Source: Halothiobacillus neapolitanus | Lineage (GTDB): Bacteria > Pseudomonadota > Gammaproteobacteria > Halothiobacillales > Halothiobacillaceae | Assembly: GCA_020722165.1 (NCBI GenBank) | Contig: DYLI01000006.1 | Location: 1-10,249, forward strand | Reading direction: 5' to 3' | Length of the DNA: 10,249 nt | Part shown: positions 1-6,496 of the stretch, one piece after another | Numbering within the stretch: the first letter of the stretch is position 1 | Layout: each line of letters opens with the position of its first letter | Program-made: the position numbers and the translations under genes | The notes under the pieces: model-generated | Told to the model about the DNA's origin: nothing | Seen by the model: only the letters and a program-made list of their open reading frames with translations | Databases searched by the model: none

Positions 1-92
1 GCAAAATGGTTGAGTTTGACCATACCAATGTGATTTTCACCATGCCGGACAAGAAAGAAACCGAAGACTATATTACGGGTCGTTTTGGTTGA
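1..92 (+). CDS. pstB: Phosphate ABC transporter ATP-binding protein PstB, C-terminal end only
   Basis: Only the last 29 complete codons are visible (first whole codon at position 3, TGA at 90-92); the gene starts left of the window. The peptide ends in TEDYITGRFG, which I recognise as the very conserved C-terminus of PstB, and the preceding stretch contains the typical MVEFD...IFTMP. PstB is the cytoplasmic ATPase that drives the PstSCA high-affinity phosphate importer. The ATPase motifs (Walker A/B, signature) are outside the window, so identity rests on the tail alone. In many proteobacteria phoU directly follows pstB; here it does not: a terminator follows and phoU lies further right on the other strand. 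Confidence 0.86.
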   Translation, partial: KMVEFDHTNVIFTMPDKKETEDYITGRFG

Positions 93-150
93 TTTTATCG
101 GTTTATTTATTGGCCTTTTTCTGGCTTTGAATTTGTTCCATATACATTTC

Positions 151-182
151 AAAAAAAACCTGCCTTGGTGCAGGGTTTTTTA
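151..182 (+). terminator. Rho-independent terminator of the pst operon
   Basis: An A-tract (151-158) precedes the stem CCTGC (159-163), a six-base loop (164-169), GCAGG (170-174), then G and a run of six T (176-181). The stem is only 5 bp of perfect pairing, but A-tract/T-tract pairing can extend it after one mismatch. It lies about 65 bp past the pstB stop and before the next gene, so it most likely ends the pst transcript. The rest of 93-285 shows no gene; it is AT-rich and holds the leader of the next gene. Confidence 0.75.
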
Positions 183-285
183 TGCGTGACTTATTGGTTT
201 GATTACCTGTATTCATTTCGTGGGTCATGAAAACTTAACTCTGTTCGTATAGCGTAATTAATTATCTGTATATCAGGGGTTTGTC

Positions 286-833
286 ATGCTTAAGCGGACA
301 GAGTTAGGCAACGCTGCACTTGAGACGCGAGATCGGACGCTTTCGGTCAAGCAGCGTGTTCTTTTACGTATGGTCAATGAGGAAAATACCCGCTCTGAAC
401 TGGAAAGAATATTCCCAGATCATGTGCTGAAACAATCTTGTTTCTGCTTGATGGGGGCTATATCGAGACTCGCGTGGAGCTGTTTGATGCGTCGGTTACG
501 ACCCAGACACCGGCGGCGCGAGAGCAGTATGTCGAGTCGGTCTATGAACAGCCAACCATAACTGAAAATGACATTGTTTCGGTCTATGCCAAGGTTTCAT
601 CCAAAAATCTTGCAGCGTTCCGGATGTATTTATTTGACCTTATTGAGCGCTGTGTGGCGTTTCACGGTCCAGAGGTGGCCAATGCCTGGCGAAATAGGGC
701 GCGTTATGCACAAGACTTTGAATCGCTCAATGTGCTGGCCATTGATCTCGTGTCCTGGTTGCAAGATACGTCTTCGGTGGAGTTTGCGCAGAGGGTAAAA
801 TCCAGGATTGATGAGTTTGTGAACTCGTTGTAA
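286..833 (+). pseudogene. Small hypothetical protein gene broken by a -1 frameshift
   Basis: The start is ATG at 286 with AGGGG (275-279) six bases upstream. The first 50 residues (to about 435) begin MLKRTELG and read plausibly, then the frame degenerates into an Arg/Ser-rich tail ending at 561. A second frame, open from 399 to the stop at 831-833, continues with LFLLDGGYIETRVELFDA and a helical C-terminal part ending in ...RIDEFVNSL. Restoring one missing base near 430-440 gives a continuous 182-residue protein. The N-terminus (Arg-Thr-x-x-Gly, then a basic segment and Leu-rich helix) resembles small betaproteobacterial hypothetical proteins that may carry a winged-helix-like domain; this is from memory. 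No function is assigned. It may be a true decayed gene, a sequencing or assembly error, or, less likely, two separately translated parts (TTG at 438 is a possible restart, with no convincing ribosome site). A strong terminator follows the stop, as expected for a real gene. Confidence 0.65.
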
Positions 834-852
834 GTTTTAGGACTTCCAAAAG

Positions 853-877
853 AAAACCCGGTTTTACCGGGTTTTTT
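853..877. terminator. Bidirectional Rho-independent terminator between the hypothetical gene and phoU
   Basis: Perfect 9-bp stem AAAACCCGG (853-861) / CCGGGTTTT (867-875) with the five-base loop TTTTA and T-run 872-877. Read on the minus strand the hairpin is followed by TTTTCTTTT, so it can also stop phoU transcription, whose stop codon is at 903-905. It sits in the 69-bp gap between two convergent genes. Confidence 0.9.
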
Positions 878-902
878 AATTCTTTACAGAACATTTAGCA
901 AA

Positions 903-1613
903 TTAAGCATTTTCAATCTGATTTACGGTGTTTTTCAGGTTGAGGTGGCGAACGTCAACGCCTTTATCAAGGTAGACAATGTATTCGCAGATATTGGTGA
1001 CGTGGTCGCCAACACGTTCAATTGCACGCATGCAGCTCAGAATATTCAGGCTGTAATCAAGTGTGTTGGGGTTTTCGGCCATGTGCGCCATCAAATCAGC
1101 GAGAACATCGCGGTAGGCATTGTTGACATGCGTATCGGAATGTTTAATGGCAATGGCGGCTTCGGCATCCATGCGTGCAAAAGCATCAAGTGCATCGTGG
1201 AGCATTTTCTGGGTCATTTCTCCCATGACACGAATGTCTTGCATAAAACTATAACTGTTAATCAGCGGCTGAATAACAAGGGCGATACGCGCAATTTTTT
1301 CAGCTTTATCGCCGATGCGTTCCATATCAGCAACAATTTTGGATGCGGTAAACAGGAAGCGCAGATCGTTGGCTGCAGGCTGACGTGTCGCGATAAGTTC
1401 GACGATACTTTTGTCGATGTCGGTTTCAAATTGGTTGACATTTTTGTCACCCGTCGATGCCTGTTCCCCAAGAGCGATGTCTCCGTTGATAAGTGCACGT
1501 AGGGCGCTATCAAGTTGCTGCTCAATCAAGCCACCCATGGACATGATGAGGTCGCGCACGTGGTTGAGACCTTGGTCGAATTGGCTGCTGATATGGGGTG
1601 TAGAGGTGTTCAT
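903..1613 (-). CDS. phoU: Phosphate-specific transport regulator PhoU
   Basis: The 236-residue product matches the usual PhoU length (E. coli about 241). PhoU is a cytoplasmic, peripheral-membrane helical-bundle protein that links the Pst transporter to the PhoR kinase, lowering phosphate uptake and Pho-regulon signalling when phosphate is plentiful. Two tandem three-helix repeats are visible, each with the metal-binding E-x-x-x-D signature: MERIGDKAEKI (E98, D102) and IERVGDHVTNI (E199, D203). RQPAANDLRFL near 78-87 is also typical. An upstream in-frame ATG at 1652 would add 13 residues, but the ATG at 1613 has AGGAG five bases before it and gives the family N-terminus, so I prefer it. The gene is not in the pst operon: it points toward pstB and diverges from ppk, so its control must come from the 1614-1778 region. 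It ends at the bidirectional hairpin 853-877. Confidence 0.95.
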   Translation of the reverse strand: MNTSTPHISSQFDQGLNHVRDLIMSMGGLIEQQLDSALRALINGDIALGEQASTGDKNVNQFETDIDKSIVELIATRQPAANDLRFLFTASKIVADMERIGDKAEKIARIALVIQPLINSYSFMQDIRVMGEMTQKMLHDALDAFARMDAEAAIAIKHSDTHVNNAYRDVLADLMAHMAENPNTLDYSLNILSCMRAIERVGDHVTNICEYIVYLDKGVDVRHLNLKNTVNQIENA

Positions 1614-1618
1614 GTTGG

Positions 1619-1623
1619 CTCCT
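1619..1623 (-). promoter_or_regulatory. Ribosome binding site deciding the phoU start
   Basis: On the minus strand AGGAG lies five bases before ATG 1613-1611. This supports starting phoU at 1613 rather than at the in-frame ATG at 1652. Confidence 0.8.
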
Positions 1624-1720
1624 GGCGTTGACGATGCAGTTAAAATGCTCAATAGGACGAGAAGGCAGATGAAATCAATGATTTGCCCATCATCCGTGCT
1701 TTGTTCCGGCTAATTACCAT

Positions 1721-1741
1721 TGTGGTTTTTTGATAATCACA
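1721..1741. promoter_or_regulatory. Imperfect inverted repeat in the phoU-ppk divergent promoter region; possible operator
   Basis: TGTGGTT (1721-1727) and AATCACA (1735-1741) form 7-bp arms with one mismatch around a 7-bp spacer. The repeat lies 37 bp before the ppk ATG and about 107 bp before the phoU ATG, in the only non-coding stretch shared by the two genes. It overlaps GATAAT (1732-1737), a fair -10 match for ppk, but I see no good -35 at 16-18 bp. It does not match CRP (spacer too long) or FNR. Regulator unknown; chance occurrence is quite possible. Confidence 0.25.
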
Positions 1742-1778
1742 GCAAACTACATTCTACGCACAAATAATTGACAGAAAC

Positions 1779-3881
1779 ATGACTAACGTTAAATTGACAA
1801 CCCCACTAATGGATATACCTGTTGAGCCACGCATGATTAATCGTGAGCTTAGCTTGCTTAATTTTAACCGTCGCGTTTTGGAGCTGGCGGTGGATGAAAG
1901 TATTCCGCTGCTCGAGCGCTTGCGCTACTTGTGTATATCTTCCAGTAATCTGGATGAGGCGTTTGAGGTGCGGGTGGCCAGCCTGGTGCAGCAGGTGCAT
2001 TTGGGCGTGGGCGGCGTGGGTGAATGCGGCATGACACCGCCTGAGCAGCTTGAGCGCGTGCTGGCCGAGGCGCATTTGTTGGTGGCCGATCAGTACCGTG
2101 TGCTGAATGAGGTTTTGATTCCTGCGATGCGTGATGCGGGCATTCATTTTGCCCGGCGCACGCATTGGAGCAAGCGTCAGGCGGATTGGGTGCGTGATTA
2201 TTTTTTACAGGAGCTTGCTCCGGTGTTGACTCCACTGGGTCTTGATCCGGCACACCCTTTCCCGCGTGTTTTGAACAAAAGTCTTAACTTTGTGGTGACG
2301 CTGGAAGGGCTGGATGATTTCGGGCGTGAAACCAATATGGCCGTGGTGCAAGCACCGCGTAGTCTGCCTCGTATTGTGCCCATGCCGGAGTCTATCGGGG
2401 GTGGCGCGCATGATTTTGTCTTTTTGAGTTCAATGATTCATGCGCATGTGGATGAGTTATTCCCCGGCATGAAAGTCACCGGCTGCTTTCAATTTCGTGT
2501 CACGCGCAATAGCGATCTCTTGGTGGATGTTGATTTGGATGAAGACTTGCTGCAAGTGCTGCAAGGCGGCTTGTTTGAGCGCAACTATGGCGGTGCGGTG
2601 CGTCTTGAGGTGGCAGATAACTGCCCCGATGATGTGGCAGATTATTTGCTGGAGAAGTTTAATCTTACTCGACGCGAAATGTTCAAGGTGCATGGGCCGG
2701 TGAACTTGAGCCGCCTGACCGCCGTGTTTGACTTGGTGAATCGTGCAGAATTTAAATTTGCTCCCTTCACGCCGGGCATCCCGCGTGAGCTGCATGGGGT
2801 GGAGGATATTTTTGCTGCGATCAGCAAACATCGCCGTATTTTGATGCACCATCCTTATCAGTCGTTTACCCCGGTGGTAGACTTTATACGTCAGGCGGCG
2901 AACGACCCGAAAGTTGTGGCGATCAAGCAAACGCTGTACCGCACGGGCAAGAACTCGGCGATTGTTGATGCGTTGGAAATGGCGGCGCGCAATGGCAAGG
3001 AGGTGACCGCCGTGATTGAGCTGCGCGCGCGCTTTGATGAGGCGGCGAATATCGAGCTAGCCACCCGTTTGCAAAAGGCGGGAGCCTATGTGGCCTATGG
3101 CATTGTGGGCTTCAAAACTCACGCCAAGATGCTGATGGTGGTGCGCCGCGAGGGTGATGAGCTCAAGCGTTTTGTGCATCTGGGTTCGGGTAACTACCAC
3201 GCGGGCACGGCGCGGGTGTACACCGACTATGGCTTGCTCACTGATGATCGAATGATTTGCGAAGATGTGCACAAACTGTTTGTGCAGCTCACCGGTTTGT
3301 CGCGCGGCATTCGTTTGAAGAAGTTGTTGCAGTCGCCATTTACTTTGCGCGAAGGCATGATTGAGCGCATTCAACGCGAAGCGGAACATGCGCGAGCCGG
3401 CAAACCGGCCTTGATTCGCGCCAAGATGAACTCGCTGATTGATGAAAGCATTATTCACGCGCTGTATGCGGCTTCGCAGGCTGGGGTCAAGGTCGAACTT
3501 GTGATTCGTGGGATTTGCAGCCTGCGTCCCGGCGTGGTTGGTCTTTCCGAAAACATCAAGGTGCGCTCGTTGATGGGACGTTTTTTGGAGCACGCGCGTG
3601 TATTCAATTTTATGAACGACGGCCAGAATGAGCTGTTTATTTCCAGTGCCGACTGGATGCCGCGTAATTTGTACTCGCGTGTTGAAACCTGCGTGCCGAT
3701 TGAAGAAAAAGCCTTGCGTACCCGCATTAACGAAGAGGTTTTTGATTTGGCTTTTGCCGATAACGTGGGCAGTTGGGAGCTTCAGTCCAGTGGGGAGTAT
3801 GTGCGTGTACGTCCTGCAGAAGGTGAGGCACTATCCTCCGCGCAAGCCATCTTGCTTGGGCGTATGGCACAGGCTGAGTGA
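1779..3881 (+). CDS. ppk1: Polyphosphate kinase 1 (Ppk1)
   Basis: The 700-residue protein has the standard Ppk1 length. It reversibly transfers the ATP gamma-phosphate to a growing inorganic polyphosphate chain, at the inner membrane or in the cytoplasm. The N-terminal domain starts INRELSLLNFNRRV (20-33) and carries SSNLDE (55-60). The head domain follows, then two phospholipase-D-like C-terminal domains. Catalytic His is H448 in GFKTHAKM, with the second conserved His H605 in RFLEHARVF. R388 (LYRTG) and R418 (ELRARFDE) match the phosphate/Mg-binding arginines of E. coli Ppk (375 and 405) with the same +13 offset as the histidines. HLGSGNYH and ARVYTDYGLLT are also typical. Residue 61 is Ala where I expect Phe/Tyr after NLDE. 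The ATG at 1779 has no strong ribosome site; a later in-frame ATG (1809) is no better and the conserved part starts near residue 18. No terminator follows, so the next gene, 48 bp on, may be cotranscribed. Confidence 0.97.
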   Translation: MTNVKLTTPLMDIPVEPRMINRELSLLNFNRRVLELAVDESIPLLERLRYLCISSSNLDEAFEVRVASLVQQVHLGVGGVGECGMTPPEQLERVLAEAHLLVADQYRVLNEVLIPAMRDAGIHFARRTHWSKRQADWVRDYFLQELAPVLTPLGLDPAHPFPRVLNKSLNFVVTLEGLDDFGRETNMAVVQAPRSLPRIVPMPESIGGGAHDFVFLSSMIHAHVDELFPGMKVTGCFQFRVTRNSDLLVDVDLDEDLLQVLQGGLFERNYGGAVRLEVADNCPDDVADYLLEKFNLTRREMFKVHGPVNLSRLTAVFDLVNRAEFKFAPFTPGIPRELHGVEDIFAAISKHRRILMHHPYQSFTPVVDFIRQAANDPKVVAIKQTLYRTGKNSAIVDALEMAARNGKEVTAVIELRARFDEAANIELATRLQKAGAYVAYGIVGFKTHAKMLMVVRREGDELKRFVHLGSGNYHAGTARVYTDYGLLTDDRMICEDVHKLFVQLTGLSRGIRLKKLLQSPFTLREGMIERIQREAEHARAGKPALIRAKMNSLIDESIIHALYAASQAGVKVELVIRGICSLRPGVVGLSENIKVRSLMGRFLEHARVFNFMNDGQNELFISSADWMPRNLYSRVETCVPIEEKALRTRINEEVFDLAFADNVGSWELQSSGEYVRVRPAEGEALSSAQAILLGRMAQAE

Positions 3882-3929
3882 AAGCTTGGCGATTGTCATT
3901 TTTTATTGATTCAGTAAGGAGTTGTTGCG

Positions 3930-4415
3930 ATGTCGAGTCTATTCAAGCGCCTAACTCAAGGCTTGATCGTAAGCGTATTTGTATTGTTTTCAGCTTTGGC
4001 TTTGGCCGCTCCGGCCAAGGTGGTGTATCACGTTGATTTTAATGACGTAACCCGCTACTCGGCGACTCTGACTTCGATTAATAACATCCTTGCCGCCTAC
4101 GAAAACGATTTGCGTGACTATGAGCTCACTCTTGTCTTTGTAGGGCACGGCATTCGCTTTGTGACCGATGACCCCTTAAAAGCCACACCCTATGCCACCA
4201 ATGCCGATTTGGATAAGCGTCGCCCCGAATTGAAGGGTCGCCTAGAAGCTCTGGTCAAAGTACGCAACGTCAAGGTTCTGTTGTGCGACAAGACGCGTGA
4301 CGAGATTGGCCTGGATAAGTCGAAAATTTACAGCGTGGTCAGCTTAACCCCCTCGGGTGTGGCAACGATTGCTGATTTGCAGATGCAAGGTGCGGCCTAT
4401 CTTAAAATTCAGTAA
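3930..4415 (+). CDS. Exported DsrE/DsrF-like (COG1416-type) small protein
   Basis: 161 residues, with a classical signal peptide: basic start (SLFKR), hydrophobic core (11-25), and likely cleavage after A26 or A27 (LALA-A-PAK). Mature protein of about 135 residues, so periplasmic. The remainder fits the DsrE/DsrF-like alpha/beta fold: early beta-strand KVVYHVDFND, central strand LTLVFVGHGIRF, then VKVLLCDKTRDEIGL with a single cysteine, C119, and the family-typical ending LTPSGVATIADLQMQGAAYLKIQ. Related cytoplasmic proteins relay sulfur on such a cysteine; for the exported members the role is not settled and I do not assign one. The start is clear: AAGGAG (3916-3921) is eight bases before ATG. 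It lies 48 bp after ppk with no hairpin between, suggesting a shared transcript. Its TAA is 10 bp from the oppositely oriented ppx stop, leaving no room for a terminator. Confidence 0.82.
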   Translation: MSSLFKRLTQGLIVSVFVLFSALALAAPAKVVYHVDFNDVTRYSATLTSINNILAAYENDLRDYELTLVFVGHGIRFVTDDPLKATPYATNADLDKRRPELKGRLEALVKVRNVKVLLCDKTRDEIGLDKSKIYSVVSLTPSGVATIADLQMQGAAYLKIQ

Positions 4416-4425
4416 GCGTAGCTGT

Positions 4426-5922
4426 TTACTCCACGCTCAAAGCAATATGCGGATGCAGGTAGTCGGCTTCGCGCTGCAAGTCGGATAGGGTTAGCGGGTT
4501 ACGTTCCAACCACCCTTGCGGGAAGCGCAGGCTGACGTTTTGCTGATCGACGAGTATTTCGATATTCGGCAAATTGCTGCGCGGTGAGCGCGTGCGGTGA
4601 AAGGTCACGGCAAGGCGCAGCAGCACCAGAAGGCGCAAATTGCTTTGGCGGGTGTCGCTGGGTTGTTCATTCAGCCAACTGCGGCGCAGGCGGCGCCGAT
4701 GCCCGCGCACGAGGCTGGCCAGGCGCTGTTGCTCCGAGAGGCTAAAGCCCGGCATATCGGCATGAGAGATAATGTAGGCAGCGTGCTCGTGGTAAGCGGT
4801 GTGGGCGATCATCATGCCGATTTCATGCAGCATAGCGGATTGGCGCAGCAGACTTCCGTCGGGTTCGTGCTCCAGCTCCCAGGCGCTCGCCACTTGATCG
4901 AAAAACTGTTGCGCGGTCTCGGCAACGCGCAAGGCATGGGCACGATCAACGCGAAAATCGCGTTTCAGACGCGCAAGTGTGGCGCTGCTTACATCAATGC
5001 CGCGTTCTCGGTCAAGGCGCTCATAAATCAGCCCCTCGCGCAACGCCCCTTCGGAAATGTGCATCGTCTGGATATTGAACGCATCGAAGACAGCCTGCAT
5101 CACCACATAACCGCCGACAAATACCGGGCGGCGCTCGTCGCTTAAGCCGAAAAGCTGCAGGTTGTCGATATGCCCTGCCTTGATAATGGCTTTGCGGATG
5201 CGCTCCATACCCTCTTGCGTGAGCGTTCCGGCTTCGCACCAGCCTTGTTGTTGGCACACGCTGGCTAAGGCTTTGGCACTACCGGACGAACCGACGGCGC
5301 GTTGCCAGCGGTGATGTCGGAAGGCGTATTCATAGGGGCGGGTTTCCAGGCGTGCTTCGTTTTCCGCACGCTTCAGCGTTTCACGGGTGAGCACGCCATC
5401 GGCAAAAAAGCCTTGGGTAATACTCACACAGCCGAGCGGCATACTTTCCATGAACTCAGCCGTATGACCGAGACCAACGATGACCTCGGTGCTGCCGCCG
5501 CCAATGTCGATCACCAAGCGGCGCTCGCCGGTATCAAGGTCGGTGTGGGCTACGCCAAGGTAAATCAGGCGGGCTTCTTCGCGCCCCGCAATGATCTCGA
5601 TGGGATGCCCCAAAGCCTCCTCGGCAAGTTTGATAAAATCGCCGGAGTTTTTGGCGCGGCGCAGGGTATTGGTGCCCACCGCACGCACGCTGCCGAGAGG
5701 CATATCGTGCAAGCGCTGTCCAAAACGCTTGAGGCAGGCGAGGGCGCGCTCCGCCGCCACAGGTTTGAGTTCGCCGTTTTCACCCAGACCATCACCCAAA
5801 CGCACCATGTCCTTGATGCGGTCGAGAATAATCGGCTGGCCATCCTGAATGCGCATAATGACCATGTGGAAGCTGTTGGAGCCTAGGTCAATGGCGGCGA
5901 GATCGTAGCTTTGCAGCGGCAT
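4426..5922 (-). CDS. ppx: Exopolyphosphatase, Ppx/GppA family
   Basis: The 498 residues match full-length Ppx/GppA (E. coli about 513/494). Exopolyphosphatase removes terminal phosphates from polyphosphate; the GppA branch hydrolyses pppGpp. ASKHA-fold motifs are clear: AAIDLGSNSFHMVI (9-22), TNTLRRAKN (84-92), GREEARLIYLG (113-123, with the acidic residue used in catalysis) and DIGGGSTE (139-146). The C-terminal half continues with GALREGLIYE and the HD-like helical domain with MLHEIGM (364-370; Glu replaces the metal-binding Asp, as in E. coli Ppx as I recall it), and ends with a domain resembling that of E. coli Ppx, e.g. LRFPQGWLERNPL. I favour Ppx over GppA from that C-terminal likeness and the nearby ppk, but GppA activity cannot be excluded. 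ATG 5922 has AGGA ten bases upstream. The 60-bp gap to sixA contains TATGAT on the minus strand (5960-5955), a possible extra -10, without a good -35. Confidence 0.94.
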   Translation of the reverse strand: MPLQSYDLAAIDLGSNSFHMVIMRIQDGQPIILDRIKDMVRLGDGLGENGELKPVAAERALACLKRFGQRLHDMPLGSVRAVGTNTLRRAKNSGDFIKLAEEALGHPIEIIAGREEARLIYLGVAHTDLDTGERRLVIDIGGGSTEVIVGLGHTAEFMESMPLGCVSITQGFFADGVLTRETLKRAENEARLETRPYEYAFRHHRWQRAVGSSGSAKALASVCQQQGWCEAGTLTQEGMERIRKAIIKAGHIDNLQLFGLSDERRPVFVGGYVVMQAVFDAFNIQTMHISEGALREGLIYERLDRERGIDVSSATLARLKRDFRVDRAHALRVAETAQQFFDQVASAWELEHEPDGSLLRQSAMLHEIGMMIAHTAYHEHAAYIISHADMPGFSLSEQQRLASLVRGHRRRLRRSWLNEQPSDTRQSNLRLLVLLRLAVTFHRTRSPRSNLPNIEILVDQQNVSLRFPQGWLERNPLTLSDLQREADYLHPHIALSVE

Positions 5923-5982
5923 ACAGTCGGTGTCCTAAATTCAAAAGTGCGCGAATCATATCGGTTCAAGTCTAACGGGCGG

Positions 5983-6495
5983 CTAACCCAGGGCGCGTAA
6001 AACTCGTGGGGGGAGCAGGGCTTGCAGCTCGCCGCCGCCGGCGCAAAGTTCTTTAAGCTCCACAATGGCCACACCACCTTTTTTGAGCGGCAAACTGCCG
6101 CATTCGGTGTCGCCAAGCGTGAGTAAGCCAAGCAAGCTGGAAAGATGCGGTTCGTGACCCACGAGGGCAATCCGTGTGGCTTTTTTGGCGAGGTGATCGT
6201 TCAGCCATTGCAGGGTGTCTTGCGGTGCATCTTCTGGGCGCAGCGTGGGAATGGTTTGCAACGGTAGATCAAGATACGCCTCGCGCATCAATTCAGCGGT
6301 TTGTTGCGCGCGGGTGAGTGGGCTAACAAAGATGTGATCGGGAGTTTCCAAGATGCGGCGCAGGCCGCGAAACGCACGGCGCATCCGCTTGATGCCTTCT
6401 TCGGTCAATGGGCGCTCATCGTCGCTGCGCCCCTTCTCAGCGTACCACTCGGCGGCATCACCGGCTTGGCCGTGGCGAATCAGGATGAGTTCCAT
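5983..6495 (-). CDS. sixA: Phosphohistidine phosphatase SixA
   Basis: A 170-residue single-domain histidine phosphatase (E. coli SixA about 161). It begins MELILIRHGQA; the RHG triad at 7-9 holds the phospho-accepting H8. SPLTRAQQTAE (58-68) gives the conserved Arg, and VGHEPHLSSLL (112-122) carries the second catalytic His, H114. Members dephosphorylate phosphohistidine, for example on HPt domains or on the NPr protein of the nitrogen phosphotransferase system; the substrate here is unknown. An open frame extends 23 codons further upstream, but the ATG at 6495 has AGGAAGG five bases before it and gives the family N-terminus. It starts 1 bp after the sulP stop (TGA, C, ATG), so translational coupling is likely. 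ppx follows after 60 bp. Confidence 0.93.
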   Translation of the reverse strand: MELILIRHGQAGDAAEWYAEKGRSDDERPLTEEGIKRMRRAFRGLRRILETPDHIFVSPLTRAQQTAELMREAYLDLPLQTIPTLRPEDAPQDTLQWLNDHLAKKATRIALVGHEPHLSSLLGLLTLGDTECGSLPLKKGGVAIVELKELCAGGGELQALLPPRVLRALG

Positions 6496-6496
6496 G

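Noticed and set aside
429..440. Programmed -1 frameshifting signal in the hypothetical gene
   Set aside because: The AAACAA tract is not in the X-XXY-YYZ phase needed for slippage, and I see no strong downstream stem; mutation or sequence error explains it more simply.
1614..1652. Longer PhoU start at 1652
   Set aside because: It adds a 13-residue segment not typical of PhoU, while the ATG at 1613 has a well-placed AGGAG.
1732..1737. GATAAT as a sigma-70 -10 element for ppk
   Set aside because: The hexamer is a good match, but no acceptable -35 is found 16-18 bp upstream; mentioned only within the operator candidate.
1754..1777. Possible Pho box on the minus strand before phoU (CTGTCAATTATTTGTG)
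   Set aside because: Only the first 7-bp half resembles the CTGTCAT repeat; the second half matches at three of seven positions, and it lies about 140 bp from the phoU start, so it is too weak to call.
4411..4430. AGTAA...TTACT inverted repeat between the DsrE-like gene and ppx as a terminator
   Set aside because: The 5-bp AT-rich arms are mostly just the two facing stop codons; there is no GC-rich stem or T-run.
5302..5886. Long plus-strand open frame opposite ppx, and others at 4597-5145 and 945-1502
   Set aside because: These are shadows of ppx and phoU, which carry clear family motifs on the minus strand; the antisense peptides look random.
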